From positions 1-15,058 of the forward strand of contig CAMFNC010000219.1 of assembly GCA_945965245.1 (NCBI GenBank): 15,058 bases of DNA, in the 5' to 3' direction. Position 1 is the stretch's first letter. The number at the start of each line of letters is the position of its first letter. This DNA comes from an uncultured Porphyromonas sp. (GTDB taxonomy: Bacteria > Bacteroidota > Bacteroidia > Bacteroidales > Porphyromonadaceae). A program made the translations under genes and the position numbers. Below are positions 5,892-14,929 of the stretch, piece by piece. A model generated the notes under the pieces. That model was not told the DNA's origin, made no database searches, and worked only from the letters and a program-made list of their open reading frames with translations.

Positions 5892-7778
5892 ATGGAACTA
5901 TTAAAACATGAATGTGGTATTGCCACGGTAAGGTTGCGCAAACCGCTCAGTTACTATCAGGAGAAATACGGCACATGGATGTATGGGCTTAACAAACTCT
6001 ATTTGCTTATGGAGAAGCAGCACAACCGTGGGCAGGAAGGTGCCGGGCTATCGGTGGCCAAACTGTATAGCCAGGCCGGAGGGGAATATTTATTTCGTGA
6101 GCGTGCCATGGGTACCGATGCCATTCGCGAAATCTTTGACAATGTGCACCATGAGTTTGCCAAATTACCCAAGGAACAGCTTTTGGATCCTGTTTATGCC
6201 CAAAACTATATCCCGTTTGCCGGTGAATGTTATATGGGCCACTTGCGATACAGTACCACGGGTAAGAGTGGTATTTCTTTCGTACATCCGATGGTTCGTA
6301 GGAGCAATTGGCGTGCCAAATGTTTGGCCATCTGCGGCAACTTTAACCTGACGAACGTGGACAATGTGTTCAAAGCCATTACCTCGGTGGGTCAGCACCC
6401 GCGCCACACCTCGGATATGCACATTCTATTGGAACAAATCGGTCACCGATTGGATCGTGAGGTGGAGCGTTTGTACAGAATTGGTCATGAACAAGAAAAA
6501 CTGGAGGGTATGGATATTACACACTATATTGAAGACCGTATCGATTTGTCCAATGTGCTCAAGTCTTGTGCTCCTCTCTGGGATGGCGGATACGTGATGT
6601 GTGGATTGACAGGCAGTGGCGAAAGCTATACAATGCGTGACCCCTGGGGCATCCGTCCGTGCTACTATTATGTTGATGATGAGGTCATTGTGGCAGCCTC
6701 CGAGCGTCCGGTTATTCAGACCGTCATGAATGTGTCTGCCGAGGATGTCAAGGAGTTGCAGCCCGGTCAGGGTTTGTTTATCAATCGTGCTGGTGAACCT
6801 CGAATGCAGCAAATCTTGGAACCTAAAGAATTCAAGCCATGTTCTTTCGAACGTATCTATTTCTCGCGTGGTAGCGATATGGACATTTACAAAGAGCGTA
6901 AGGCTTTGGGATTTGCCCTGACGGAGCCCATCTTGAAATCGGTGGATTATGACCTCCAAAATTCTGTTTTCTCTTTCATCCCGAATACAGCCGAAGTGGC
7001 TTATTATGGTATGATAGAAGGATTGAACAGCTACTTGGATAACGAAAAATTTGAATTGCTGCGCGGTAATCGTAAGCTGACGGACGAAGATCTGAAAAAG
7101 GTGTTGGATATGAAGGTGCGCACAGAAAAAGTAGCTATCAAAGATATCAAGCTGCGTACCTTTATCACCGAAGGAGCCAGCCGTAACGATTTGGCTGCTC
7201 ACGTATATGATATCACTTATGGTACAGTGCGTGCCGGAGTGGACAATTTGGTTGTCATAGATGATAGCATTGTGCGTGGCACCACGCTTCGTCAGAGCAT
7301 CTTGAGCATCATGGATAGATTGGAACCGAAAAAAATCGTAATCGTATCCAGCTCGCCTCAAATCCGCTATCCGGACTATTATGGCATAGATATGAGTAAG
7401 ATGCGCGAGTTTATTGCCTTTAAGGCTGCAATTGCTTTGCTGCAAGAACAAGGCATGGAGCATATCATCCAAAATCAGTATAGAAAGGCTTTGGATTTGA
7501 GAACGAAAACATGGGATCGACCGGTGGAAAATGTGGTTAAGGCTATCTATGCTCCTTTTGAGCAACAAGAAATTTCGCGCAAGATGGTGGAACTGCTCAA
7601 ACCGGCTTCCACAAGAGCCGAAGTGCAATTGCTCTTCCAAAGCGTGGATGGATTGCACAAAGCAATCTCCAATCACCCCGGCGATTGGTACTTCACGGGC
7701 GATTACCCCACACCCGGTGGATCACACTTGGTCAATGAGGCCTACATCAGCTATATCGAACAAGATTATCATAATTAA
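5892..7778 (+). CDS. purF: PurF-type amidophosphoribosyltransferase, long Bacteroidota form
   Basis: The expected reaction is PRPP plus glutamine to 5-phosphoribosylamine, the first step of purine synthesis. The N-terminus MELLKHECGIA places a Cys at residue 8 after Glu, like the Bacillus enzyme, where a short propeptide is removed to expose the N-terminal nucleophile cysteine. Class II glutaminase signatures follow: HNRGQEGAGL, GHLRYSTTG and the CGNFNLTN-type loop. The phosphoribosyltransferase domain carries the PRPP loop VVIDDSIVRGTT (454-465) and a YGIDMS motif. At 628 residues it is well over 100 longer than ordinary PurF (about 470-510). The central region is divergent (YFSRGSDMDIYKERKALG, then SFIPNTAEVAYYGM where PurF has a PDSG-type motif). 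It leads the carA-carB group, 23 bases before carA. The family is firm; whether it is the main purine enzyme or a paralogue with another acceptor is not settled by sequence. Confidence 0.87.
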   Translation: MELLKHECGIATVRLRKPLSYYQEKYGTWMYGLNKLYLLMEKQHNRGQEGAGLSVAKLYSQAGGEYLFRERAMGTDAIREIFDNVHHEFAKLPKEQLLDPVYAQNYIPFAGECYMGHLRYSTTGKSGISFVHPMVRRSNWRAKCLAICGNFNLTNVDNVFKAITSVGQHPRHTSDMHILLEQIGHRLDREVERLYRIGHEQEKLEGMDITHYIEDRIDLSNVLKSCAPLWDGGYVMCGLTGSGESYTMRDPWGIRPCYYYVDDEVIVAASERPVIQTVMNVSAEDVKELQPGQGLFINRAGEPRMQQILEPKEFKPCSFERIYFSRGSDMDIYKERKALGFALTEPILKSVDYDLQNSVFSFIPNTAEVAYYGMIEGLNSYLDNEKFELLRGNRKLTDEDLKKVLDMKVRTEKVAIKDIKLRTFITEGASRNDLAAHVYDITYGTVRAGVDNLVVIDDSIVRGTTLRQSILSIMDRLEPKKIVIVSSSPQIRYPDYYGIDMSKMREFIAFKAAIALLQEQGMEHIIQNQYRKALDLRTKTWDRPVENVVKAIYAPFEQQEISRKMVELLKPASTRAEVQLLFQSVDGLHKAISNHPGDWYFTGDYPTPGGSHLVNEAYISYIEQDYHN

Positions 7779-7801
7779 CCTATAACGACATACTACGAAT
7801 A

Positions 7802-8881
7802 ATGTTTCAGAAGCAGAAGAAAGCGACTTTAATACTGGAAGATGGAACTCGATTCCAAGGTTTTTCTTTCGGATATGATGCAGAGTCGGTAGCCGGAGAA
7901 GTGGTCTTTAATACCGCCATGAACGGTTATCCCGAAAGTTTGACGGATCCCAGTTATCGAGGTCAGATTATGGCCATGACATTTCCTTTGGTGGGTAACT
8001 ACGGTGTTCCGCCAACACAAACAGATGAAAATGGAATATCGTTTTTTATGGAAAGCAGCCATATCCACATGGAGGGTATCGTGGTTTCTGATTATTCGGG
8101 CGAATATAGCCATTGGAATGCCACTGAATCATTGGGCGAATGGCTCATTCGTGAGAAGGTGGCAGGTATTACCGGCGTGGATACACGTGCTTTGGCCAAA
8201 CACCTCCGCATCCATGGCTCGCTGAAAGGTAAGATATGGATTGATGGCACTCCGGATGTGGATTATGTGGATCCCAATCTCATTAATCAGGTGGCAGAAG
8301 CTTCATGTAAAGAGGTGATAACCTATGGCTCGGGTAGCAAGAAAGTGGTGTTGGTGGATTGCGGTGTGAAGGACAACATCGTGCGCAATTTGATTCGAGA
8401 GGACGTTACTTTGATTAGAGTGCCATGGGATTATGACTTCAATACCATTGATTATGATGGTCTATTTCTAAGCAATGGTCCCGGCAATCCGGAAATGTGC
8501 AGCATTACAGTGGAGCATATCCGCCAAGCCATTCAAGGCGATAAACCCATTTGTGGTATTTGCATGGGTAATCAATTGTTGGCTGTAGCAGCCGGAGCTA
8601 AGATTTATAAGATGAAATATGGACATCGAAGCCATAATCAGCCTGTTCGGGAAGTAGGAACTAATCGCTGCTTCATCACCAGCCAAAATCATGGCTATGC
8701 CGTGGATACCACTACGTTGAACGAAGATTGGCGTCCTAAATTTATCAATTTGAACGATGGTACAAATGAAGGCATCTGTCACAAGACCAAACCTTTTTTC
8801 TCGGCACAGTTTCACCCCGAGGCGTTTGGTGGTCCCACAGACACCTTGTTTCTTTTCCAAGAGTTTCTTAACCTGCTGTAA
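7802..8881 (+). CDS. carA: Carbamoyl-phosphate synthase small (glutaminase) subunit
   Basis: CarA hydrolyses glutamine and passes ammonia through a tunnel to CarB for carbamoyl phosphate synthesis, which feeds pyrimidines and arginine. The 359 residues match the family length. The N-terminal CPSase domain includes FNTAMNGYPESLTDPSY and GITGVDTRALAKHLR. The C-terminal class I glutaminase domain has the nucleophile Cys254 in GICMGNQ and the His338/Glu340 pair in QFHPEAFGG. The Asn in CMGNQ, where many enzymes have His, is usual for CarA homologues of this kind in Bacteroidota. It sits 23 bases after purF and 9 bases before carB, so it is surely cotranscribed with carB. Confidence 0.97.
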   Translation: MFQKQKKATLILEDGTRFQGFSFGYDAESVAGEVVFNTAMNGYPESLTDPSYRGQIMAMTFPLVGNYGVPPTQTDENGISFFMESSHIHMEGIVVSDYSGEYSHWNATESLGEWLIREKVAGITGVDTRALAKHLRIHGSLKGKIWIDGTPDVDYVDPNLINQVAEASCKEVITYGSGSKKVVLVDCGVKDNIVRNLIREDVTLIRVPWDYDFNTIDYDGLFLSNGPGNPEMCSITVEHIRQAIQGDKPICGICMGNQLLAVAAGAKIYKMKYGHRSHNQPVREVGTNRCFITSQNHGYAVDTTTLNEDWRPKFINLNDGTNEGICHKTKPFFSAQFHPEAFGGPTDTLFLFQEFLNLL

Positions 8882-8890
8882 CGAAGTATT

Positions 8891-11800
8891 ATGACCATGA
8901 TAGATAAAAGTAAAATCAAAAAAATATTGTTGCTGGGTAGCGGTGCACTGAAAATCGGTGAGGCGGGCGAGTTCGACTATTCAGGCTCGCAAGCCTTGAA
9001 AGCCATTCGTGAAGAAGGTATTCAGACCGTACTGGTTAATCCCAATATTGCCACTGTGCAAACATCGGAGGGCATTGCAGATGAGATTTATTTCTTGCCT
9101 GTGACGCCTTTTTTTGTGGAGAAAGTAATTGCGCGTGAGCGTCCGGATGGTATCCTGCTTTCTTTTGGAGGACAGACGGCACTCAATTGCGGTGTGGCTC
9201 TGTTTAGGGCAGGAGTTTTCGAAAAATACAACGTGCAGGTATTGGGAACCCCCGTGCGTGCCATCATTGATACAGAAGATCGTGAGCTGTTTGTCCATAA
9301 ATTGGACGAAATCAACGTGAAAACCATCAGTAGCCATGCAGTGGAAAACATCGAAGAGGCTCACCGTGCAGCGCAAGAACTGGGTTACCCTGTGATTGTG
9401 CGTGCTGCATATGCGCTGGGCGGTTTGGGCAGTGGTTTCTGCGATAACGAAAAGGAACTCAACGAGTTGTGCAGCAAGGCTTTTTCTTTCAGTCCGCAAA
9501 TACTGGTGGAAAAGAGTTTGAAGGGCTGGAAAGAGGTGGAATATGAAGTGGTGCGTGACTGTTATGATAATTGTATTACGGTCTGCAACATGGAAAATTT
9601 CGACCCGTTGGGTATCCATACCGGTGAAAGTATCGTAATCGCTCCTTCACAAACACTTTCCAATAGCGAATACCATAGATTGCGTGAATTAGCCATTCGC
9701 ATTATTCGTCATATAGGCATTGTGGGAGAATGCAATGTGCAATATGCTCTCGACCCCAATAGCGAAGATTATCGAGTGATAGAGGTGAATGCGCGTCTTT
9801 CTCGCTCTTCGGCATTGGCGTCCAAAGCCACGGGATATCCGTTGGCATTTGTGGCGGCCAAATTGGGATTGGGCTATGGTTTGTTTGAATTGAAAAATTC
9901 TGTTACTCGCACCACACCGGCATTCTTCGAACCGGCATTGGATTACGTGGTTTGCAAAATTCCCCGTTGGGATTTGGGTAAATTTCATGGTGTCTCCCGC
10001 CAGTTGGGCAGCAGCATGAAATCTGTGGGCGAAGTCATGGCCATCGGTCGTAATTTCGAAGAAGCCATTCAGAAAGGGCTTCGTATGATTGGTCAGGGAA
10101 TGCACGGCTTTGTGGAGAATAAAGAATTGATAATTCGTGATATAGACAAGGCTTTGCGTGAACCGACCGACACCCGCATTTTTGTCATCAGCAAGGCATT
10201 TCGACAAGGTTATACCGTCGAACAAATTCATGACCTCACGAAGATTGACTGCTGGTTTTTGCAGCGTTTGTATAATATTATTGAAACGGCGGAAACCATT
10301 GAGTCGCTTACCCGATTGGATGAATTGCAACCCGATTTGATGCTGCGTGCCAAACAGCAAGGGTTCTCCGACTTCCAAATAGCACGTGCTATCTACAAAA
10401 AGACAAACAATGACATGGAGAACGCTGTTTTGGATGTTCGTGAAGCTCGTAAAAAGTTTGACATCCTGCCGGTGGTAAAGCAAATTGACACACTGGCGGC
10501 AGAATACCCAGCCGAAACCAATTACCTCTATCTGACTTATAATGGCACAGAACATGATGTCGAATATAATCAGGATGGTAAGAGTGTAGTGGTGCTGGGT
10601 TCCGGGGCTTACCGTATTGGTAGTTCGGTAGAATTCGACTGGTGCGGCGTGAATGCTTTGAATACAATCCGCAAGGAAGGTTGGCGTTCGGTGATGATTA
10701 ACTACAATCCCGAAACTGTTAGTACGGATTATGATATCTCTGATCGTCTCTATTTTGATGAATTGACATTCGAACGTGTCATGGATATTCTGGATTTGGA
10801 GACCCCTTACGGTGTGATTGTTTCCACCGGTGGCCAGATACCCAACAACTTGGCTTTGAGACTTGACGAACAGCATATCCCCATTTTGGGTACTACGGCA
10901 CAAAGTATAGATAATGCCGAAGACCGTCACAAATTCTCTGCCATGCTGGATCGCCTGCGCATAGACCAACCTCGTTGGCAAGAGCTTACATCGCTCGAAG
11001 ATGTGGATCAGTTTGTGAAAGAAGTCGGTTTTCCGGTTTTGGTTCGTCCGAGCTACGTGCTCAGTGGGGCAGCTATGAATGTATGTTCCAACCAAGAGGA
11101 GCTTCGCCGCTTTTTGGAATTGGCAGCCAACGTATCCAAGCAACATCCGGTGGTGGTGAGTCAATTTATAGAAGGTGCGAAAGAAGTGGAAATGGATGCA
11201 GTGGCCAAAAACGGTAATATCATTGCTTATGCCATCAGCGAGCATATCGAATTTGCTGGCGTTCACTCTGGTGATGCCACCATTCAATTCCCAGCACAGA
11301 AATTGTATGTGGAAACAGTACGACGTATCAAACGCATCAGCAAGCAAATTGCCGAAGCATTGAATATCTCTGGTCCTTTTAACATTCAATACCTTGCCAA
11401 AGGCAATGAAATAAAAGTAATCGAATGTAACCTGCGAGCCTCACGTAGTTTCCCCTTTGTGAGCAAAGTGCTCAAAATCAATTTTATAGAATTGGCCACT
11501 AAGATCATGTTGGGCATTGATGTGCAGAAACCTAATAAGAGCGAATTTGATTTGGATTATGTGGGCATCAAAGCATCTCAATTCTCATTCACTCGATTGC
11601 AGAAAGCCGACCCCGTATTGGGCGTGGATATGACCAGTACCGGTGAGGTAGGTTGCATTGCCGATGATACGGATGAAGCTGTGCTCAAATCTATGCTCTC
11701 CGTAGGCTATCGCATACCCGAAAAGAGCGTATTGCTCTCCACCGGCGGTTATCGTCAGAAAGCTGCTATGCTGGATGCAACCAGGCTCCTTGCCGAAAAG

Positions 11801-12127
11801 GGTTACAAGCTGTATGCCACTGCAGGGACTCACAAAATGTTGGAAGAAAATGGGGTAGAGTCCACGCTGGTTTATTGGCCGGACGATGAGGGTAAGACAC
11901 CGCAAGCCATTGATTTGCTGCGCAATCGCGAAATTGATATGGTAGTCAATATCAATAAGAACCTTACTCCGGGAGAATTGACCAATGGATACAAGTTGCG
12001 CCGTACCGCCATTGACTTAAACATCCCTTTGATTACGAATGCCCGATTGGCGTCGGCCTTTATTAGTGCATTCTGTCATATCCCAGTTGATGAAATAAAA
12101 ATCAAAAGTTGGCGTGAATACAAATAA
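8891..12127 (+). CDS. carB: Carbamoyl-phosphate synthase large subunit
   Basis: CarB joins bicarbonate, ammonia from CarA and two ATP to make carbamoyl phosphate. At 1078 residues it is full length. The first ATP-grasp half begins with KKILLLGSGALKIGEAGEFDYSG-type sequence and has GGQTALNCGVAL near residue 92 and EVNARLSRSSALASKATGYP. A helical linker lies at about 400-550. The second ATP-grasp half starts with VVLGSGAYRIGSSVEFDWC and has STGGQIPNN and IECNLRASRSFPFVSK. The C-terminal MGS-like allosteric domain begins near 943 (LLSTGGYRQKAAMLDATRLL). The two halves are visibly duplicated, as expected. The ATG at 8891 is used; a second ATG at 8897 is possible. Its last 14 bases overlap the next gene. 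Confidence 0.98.
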   Translation: MTMIDKSKIKKILLLGSGALKIGEAGEFDYSGSQALKAIREEGIQTVLVNPNIATVQTSEGIADEIYFLPVTPFFVEKVIARERPDGILLSFGGQTALNCGVALFRAGVFEKYNVQVLGTPVRAIIDTEDRELFVHKLDEINVKTISSHAVENIEEAHRAAQELGYPVIVRAAYALGGLGSGFCDNEKELNELCSKAFSFSPQILVEKSLKGWKEVEYEVVRDCYDNCITVCNMENFDPLGIHTGESIVIAPSQTLSNSEYHRLRELAIRIIRHIGIVGECNVQYALDPNSEDYRVIEVNARLSRSSALASKATGYPLAFVAAKLGLGYGLFELKNSVTRTTPAFFEPALDYVVCKIPRWDLGKFHGVSRQLGSSMKSVGEVMAIGRNFEEAIQKGLRMIGQGMHGFVENKELIIRDIDKALREPTDTRIFVISKAFRQGYTVEQIHDLTKIDCWFLQRLYNIIETAETIESLTRLDELQPDLMLRAKQQGFSDFQIARAIYKKTNNDMENAVLDVREARKKFDILPVVKQIDTLAAEYPAETNYLYLTYNGTEHDVEYNQDGKSVVVLGSGAYRIGSSVEFDWCGVNALNTIRKEGWRSVMINYNPETVSTDYDISDRLYFDELTFERVMDILDLETPYGVIVSTGGQIPNNLALRLDEQHIPILGTTAQSIDNAEDRHKFSAMLDRLRIDQPRWQELTSLEDVDQFVKEVGFPVLVRPSYVLSGAAMNVCSNQEELRRFLELAANVSKQHPVVVSQFIEGAKEVEMDAVAKNGNIIAYAISEHIEFAGVHSGDATIQFPAQKLYVETVRRIKRISKQIAEALNISGPFNIQYLAKGNEIKVIECNLRASRSFPFVSKVLKINFIELATKIMLGIDVQKPNKSEFDLDYVGIKASQFSFTRLQKADPVLGVDMTSTGEVGCIADDTDEAVLKSMLSVGYRIPEKSVLLSTGGYRQKAAMLDATRLLAEKGYKLYATAGTHKMLEENGVESTLVYWPDDEGKTPQAIDLLRNREIDMVVNINKNLTPGELTNGYKLRRTAIDLNIPLITNARLASAFISAFCHIPVDEIKIKSWREYK

Positions 12128-13121
12128 CCTAACCTCTGCCACTTTCAGTAGGAGAGTGGATATAGACTTAGCCAAAGCCACCGGTATCTTATTGGTGGCT
12201 TTGGGCCATTTTGGAGGTATGGTGTCGGAACCTCCTGAATGGTTTGTATATGCCAAACAAGCTGTTTATACATTCCATATGCCTCTTTTTCTAATGCTTT
12301 CGGGCTATCTGATGGTGCGAACTCGTTCGGCTAATGAGCAGAACACATTTTTGGGAGCTGTTCGTGCCGATTCTCGACGTCTATTGATACCTTATATCCT
12401 CTTTGCTTTGTTATTTGATAGCGGATTTCAGATTTATTATGGTGGCGTTTGGTGGAAAGCGTTGCTCAGTCCGTTTTATCTGGCTCCTGCCAGGCATGCC
12501 ACTTATTTGTGGTTTCTGCCCGTGCTTTTCATCCTGCGACTGATAATCCGCATCTCAAAACAGTGGGGCTTCTCTCTTTTTGTCATACTCTTCTTGGTGC
12601 GCACGGGTTTGCTCTTGCCGGACTATGCCCATACCATGGATACACCATTCCTTTTTATCGGCTATCTGACTTACTACGGCATTTTCTTTTTTCTCGGATG
12701 CGATTGGGCTCATAACACCTTATGGCGATATATGCGGTTCGTTGCTCCGATACTTGCCCTGCTTTTCGCTGCCGGTTTGTGGATGCGTTTCTCTCTGATA
12801 TTGTGTCAGGCACGGAGTGTTTTATTGGGATTACTATTGGCCATAGTCGGCAGCCTGATGGTGTGGGGTTGGAGCATGCTGTGGCAAAAAGAGAGTATAG
12901 CCAGAGCGTTGTGGGCACAAGTGGGCAAAAATTCAGATATCATCTACCTCCTGCATCCTCTATTGATGTATCCTTTCGGATGGTCTGTGACGAAATGGAA
13001 TTTGCCATTCGGACTGATGCTTTCGATAGCCCTTGTCGTTGCCCTTATCATTCCGATGGCAATTGTCAGAAAATTCGGTCAAACGACCATTGTTCGCTTC
13101 TTTTTGGGGCGCAAACGATAG
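12114..13121 (+). CDS. Acyltransferase family 3 (OafA-like) integral membrane protein
   Basis: Members of this family move acyl groups, often acetyl, onto sugars of cell-surface glycans; the acceptor here is unknown. The 335-residue protein is hydrophobic throughout, with about ten membrane segments. Family landmarks are the N-terminal IDLAKATGILLVALGH block with His32, FHMPLFLMLSGYL (53-65), RRLLIPYILFALL, LWFLPVLF and the late YLLHPLL segment; the C-terminus is basic (FLGRKR). The GTG at 12114 overlaps the last 14 bases of carB in another frame, which points to translational coupling. A GTG at 12156 is a shorter alternative start, but it would trim the residues before VDIDLAK. No functional tie to carbamoyl phosphate is apparent. 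The family call is firm, the substrate unassigned. Confidence 0.88.
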   Translation: MNTNNLTSATFSRRVDIDLAKATGILLVALGHFGGMVSEPPEWFVYAKQAVYTFHMPLFLMLSGYLMVRTRSANEQNTFLGAVRADSRRLLIPYILFALLFDSGFQIYYGGVWWKALLSPFYLAPARHATYLWFLPVLFILRLIIRISKQWGFSLFVILFLVRTGLLLPDYAHTMDTPFLFIGYLTYYGIFFFLGCDWAHNTLWRYMRFVAPILALLFAAGLWMRFSLILCQARSVLLGLLLAIVGSLMVWGWSMLWQKESIARALWAQVGKNSDIIYLLHPLLMYPFGWSVTKWNLPFGLMLSIALVVALIIPMAIVRKFGQTTIVRFFLGRKR

Positions 13122-13191
13122 CCCTTTTTTCGACTTTGGGCGTCTTCTCTTTTTAATTGCATATTTTTTTCCATAATTACGAATATTTGTG

Positions 13192-13199
13192 TATATTTG
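13192..13199 (+). promoter_or_regulatory. Putative -7 promoter element for pckA
   Basis: TATATTTG matches TAnnTTTG exactly. Transcription would begin near 13204-13207, inside the palindrome at 13201-13225, with a leader of about 95 bases. The preceding gap (13122-13191) is T-rich and includes only a weak 4-bp GCCC/GGGC pairing (13121-13124 with 13138-13141) that might end the upstream operon. Confidence 0.5.
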
Positions 13200-13200
13200 T

Positions 13201-13225
13201 TGTGTCAAAAATCATAATTGACACA
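13201..13225. promoter_or_regulatory. Perfect 8-bp palindrome at the pckA transcription start, candidate operator
   Basis: TGTGTCAA (13201-13208) is repeated in inverted form as TTGACACA (13218-13225), separated by nine AT-rich bases. The dyad begins one base after the -7 element and would span the predicted start of transcription, a typical site for repressor binding. As RNA it could also form a 5' hairpin. The regulator is unknown. Confidence 0.5.
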
Positions 13226-13300
13226 GCATTCTGTGTGCGTTTTGTTTTTGGACCATATAGATGAAATTTTTAATTATCAACCAGTAAATAATTTGTTAAA

Positions 13301-14908
13301 ATGAACAATGTAGATTTGTCCAAGTATGGCATCATGGGGGTTACGGAAATCGTATATAACCCCTCATACGAAAAACTATATGCCGAAGAAACCCAAAGCT
13401 CACTGGAAGGATTTGAAAAAGGTCAATTGACCGAACTGGGTGCAGTAAACGTGATGACCGGTATCTATACCGGCCGTTCGCCCAAAGACAAATTTTTCGT
13501 GATGGACGATACCACACGCGATACCATCTGGTGGACAGAAGAAGGATATAAAAATGACAATAAGCCTGTTTCTCAAGAAGCATGGAAGGAAATTAAGCAG
13601 GTGGCTGTGGACGAATTGAGCGGCAAACGCCTCTTCGTGGTAGACGCTTTCTGCGGTGCCAATGAAAACAGCCGTATCAAAATCCGCTTCATCATGGAAG
13701 TGGCTTGGCAGGCTCACTTCGTGACCAATATGTTTATCCGTCCCACAGAAGAAGAACTCAAGAACTTTGGCGAACCCGACTTTGTGGTAATGAATGCTTC
13801 CAAGGCCAAAGTGACCAACTACAAAGCATTGGGTCTGAACTCTGAAACCGCTGTGGTTTTCAACTTGACCGAAAAAGTACAGGTAATCATCAATACATGG
13901 TATGGTGGTGAAATGAAGAAAGGTATGTTCTCATACATGAACTACCGTCTGCCTCTCAAAGGTATGGCTTCTATGCACTGCTCTGCCAATACCAGCCAAG
14001 ACGGCAAGGAAACAGCCATCTTCTTCGGACTTTCCGGTACCGGTAAGACCACTCTTTCTACCGATCCCAAACGCAAATTGATTGGTGATGACGAGCATGG
14101 ATGGGATGACAACGGTATCTTCAACTTCGAAGGCGGTTGCTATGCCAAGGTTATCAACCTCAGCAAAGAAAACGAACCGGATATCTACAATGCCATCCGC
14201 CGCGATGCTTTGCTCGAAAACGTTACTGTGAACGCTAACGGCAAGATTGATTTCTCTGATAAATCCGTAACAGAAAACACTCGTGTTTCTTATCCGATTT
14301 ATCACATCGAAAACATCGTTAAACCCATTTCTCATGCCGGTCATGCGAATAAGGTAATCTTCTTGTCTGCCGATGCTTTCGGAGTGCTACCCCCGGTATC
14401 TATTCTGACACCCGAGCAGACCAAGTATTACTTCTTGTCCGGATTTACTGCCAAGTTGGCCGGTACGGAACGTGGTATCACAGAGCCTACTCCCACATTC
14501 TCAGCTTGCTTCGGTGCAGCATTCCTTTCACTGCATCCCACCAAATATGCCGAAGAGTTGGTTAAGAAGATGGAAGCCGTGGGTGCTACCGCATATTTGG
14601 TAAATACGGGTTGGAATGGTACCGGAAAGCGTATTTCTATCAAAGATACTCGTGGTATCATTGATGCGATTTTGGATGGTTCTATTGATAAGGCTCCCAC
14701 CAAGATGATACCTTATTTCGACTTTAAGGTGCCCACCGAATTACCCGGTGTTGATCCTCAAATCTTGGATCCGCGCGATACTTATGCCAACGTGGTCGAT
14801 TGGAACACCAAGGCAGAAGATTTGGCACAACGCTTTATCAAGAACTTTGATAAATTTACGGGCAACGAAGCTGGTAAGGCATTGGTAGTAGCAGGTCCCA
14901 AATTATAA
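13301..14908 (+). CDS. pckA: Phosphoenolpyruvate carboxykinase (ATP type)
   Basis: PckA interconverts oxaloacetate plus ATP with PEP, ADP and CO2. In fermentative Bacteroidales it often runs toward oxaloacetate on the way to succinate, conserving ATP; in other settings it is gluconeogenic. The 535 residues fit the ATP-dependent family. Visible landmarks are YTGRSPKDKFFV (near 57-68, substrate-binding Arg), the MHCSAN segment with metal-site His, the kinase-1a P-loop GLSGTGKTT (243-251), the DDEHGW metal-binding segment, and the C-terminal GWNGTGKRISIKDTR block. The ATG at 13301 gives MNNVDLSKYGI, usual for Bacteroidota. It is a single-gene unit with its own promoter region and terminator. Its codon choice favours C-ending codons (AAC, TTC), consistent with high expression. 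Confidence 0.98.
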   Translation: MNNVDLSKYGIMGVTEIVYNPSYEKLYAEETQSSLEGFEKGQLTELGAVNVMTGIYTGRSPKDKFFVMDDTTRDTIWWTEEGYKNDNKPVSQEAWKEIKQVAVDELSGKRLFVVDAFCGANENSRIKIRFIMEVAWQAHFVTNMFIRPTEEELKNFGEPDFVVMNASKAKVTNYKALGLNSETAVVFNLTEKVQVIINTWYGGEMKKGMFSYMNYRLPLKGMASMHCSANTSQDGKETAIFFGLSGTGKTTLSTDPKRKLIGDDEHGWDDNGIFNFEGGCYAKVINLSKENEPDIYNAIRRDALLENVTVNANGKIDFSDKSVTENTRVSYPIYHIENIVKPISHAGHANKVIFLSADAFGVLPPVSILTPEQTKYYFLSGFTAKLAGTERGITEPTPTFSACFGAAFLSLHPTKYAEELVKKMEAVGATAYLVNTGWNGTGKRISIKDTRGIIDAILDGSIDKAPTKMIPYFDFKVPTELPGVDPQILDPRDTYANVVDWNTKAEDLAQRFIKNFDKFTGNEAGKALVVAGPKL

Positions 14909-14929
14909 TCTTCATTCAGAGATTTTGTC

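Noticed and set aside
6426..7676. Minus-strand open frame of 416 codons inside purF
   Set aside because: It lies opposite a conserved gene, has no recognisable motif and no promoter. It is best explained as a codon-usage shadow.
9689..11389. Minus-strand open frame of 566 codons inside carB
   Set aside because: It lies wholly opposite the conserved carB gene. Its translation, rich in His, Ile and Phe, shows no domain and is a shadow of carB codon usage.
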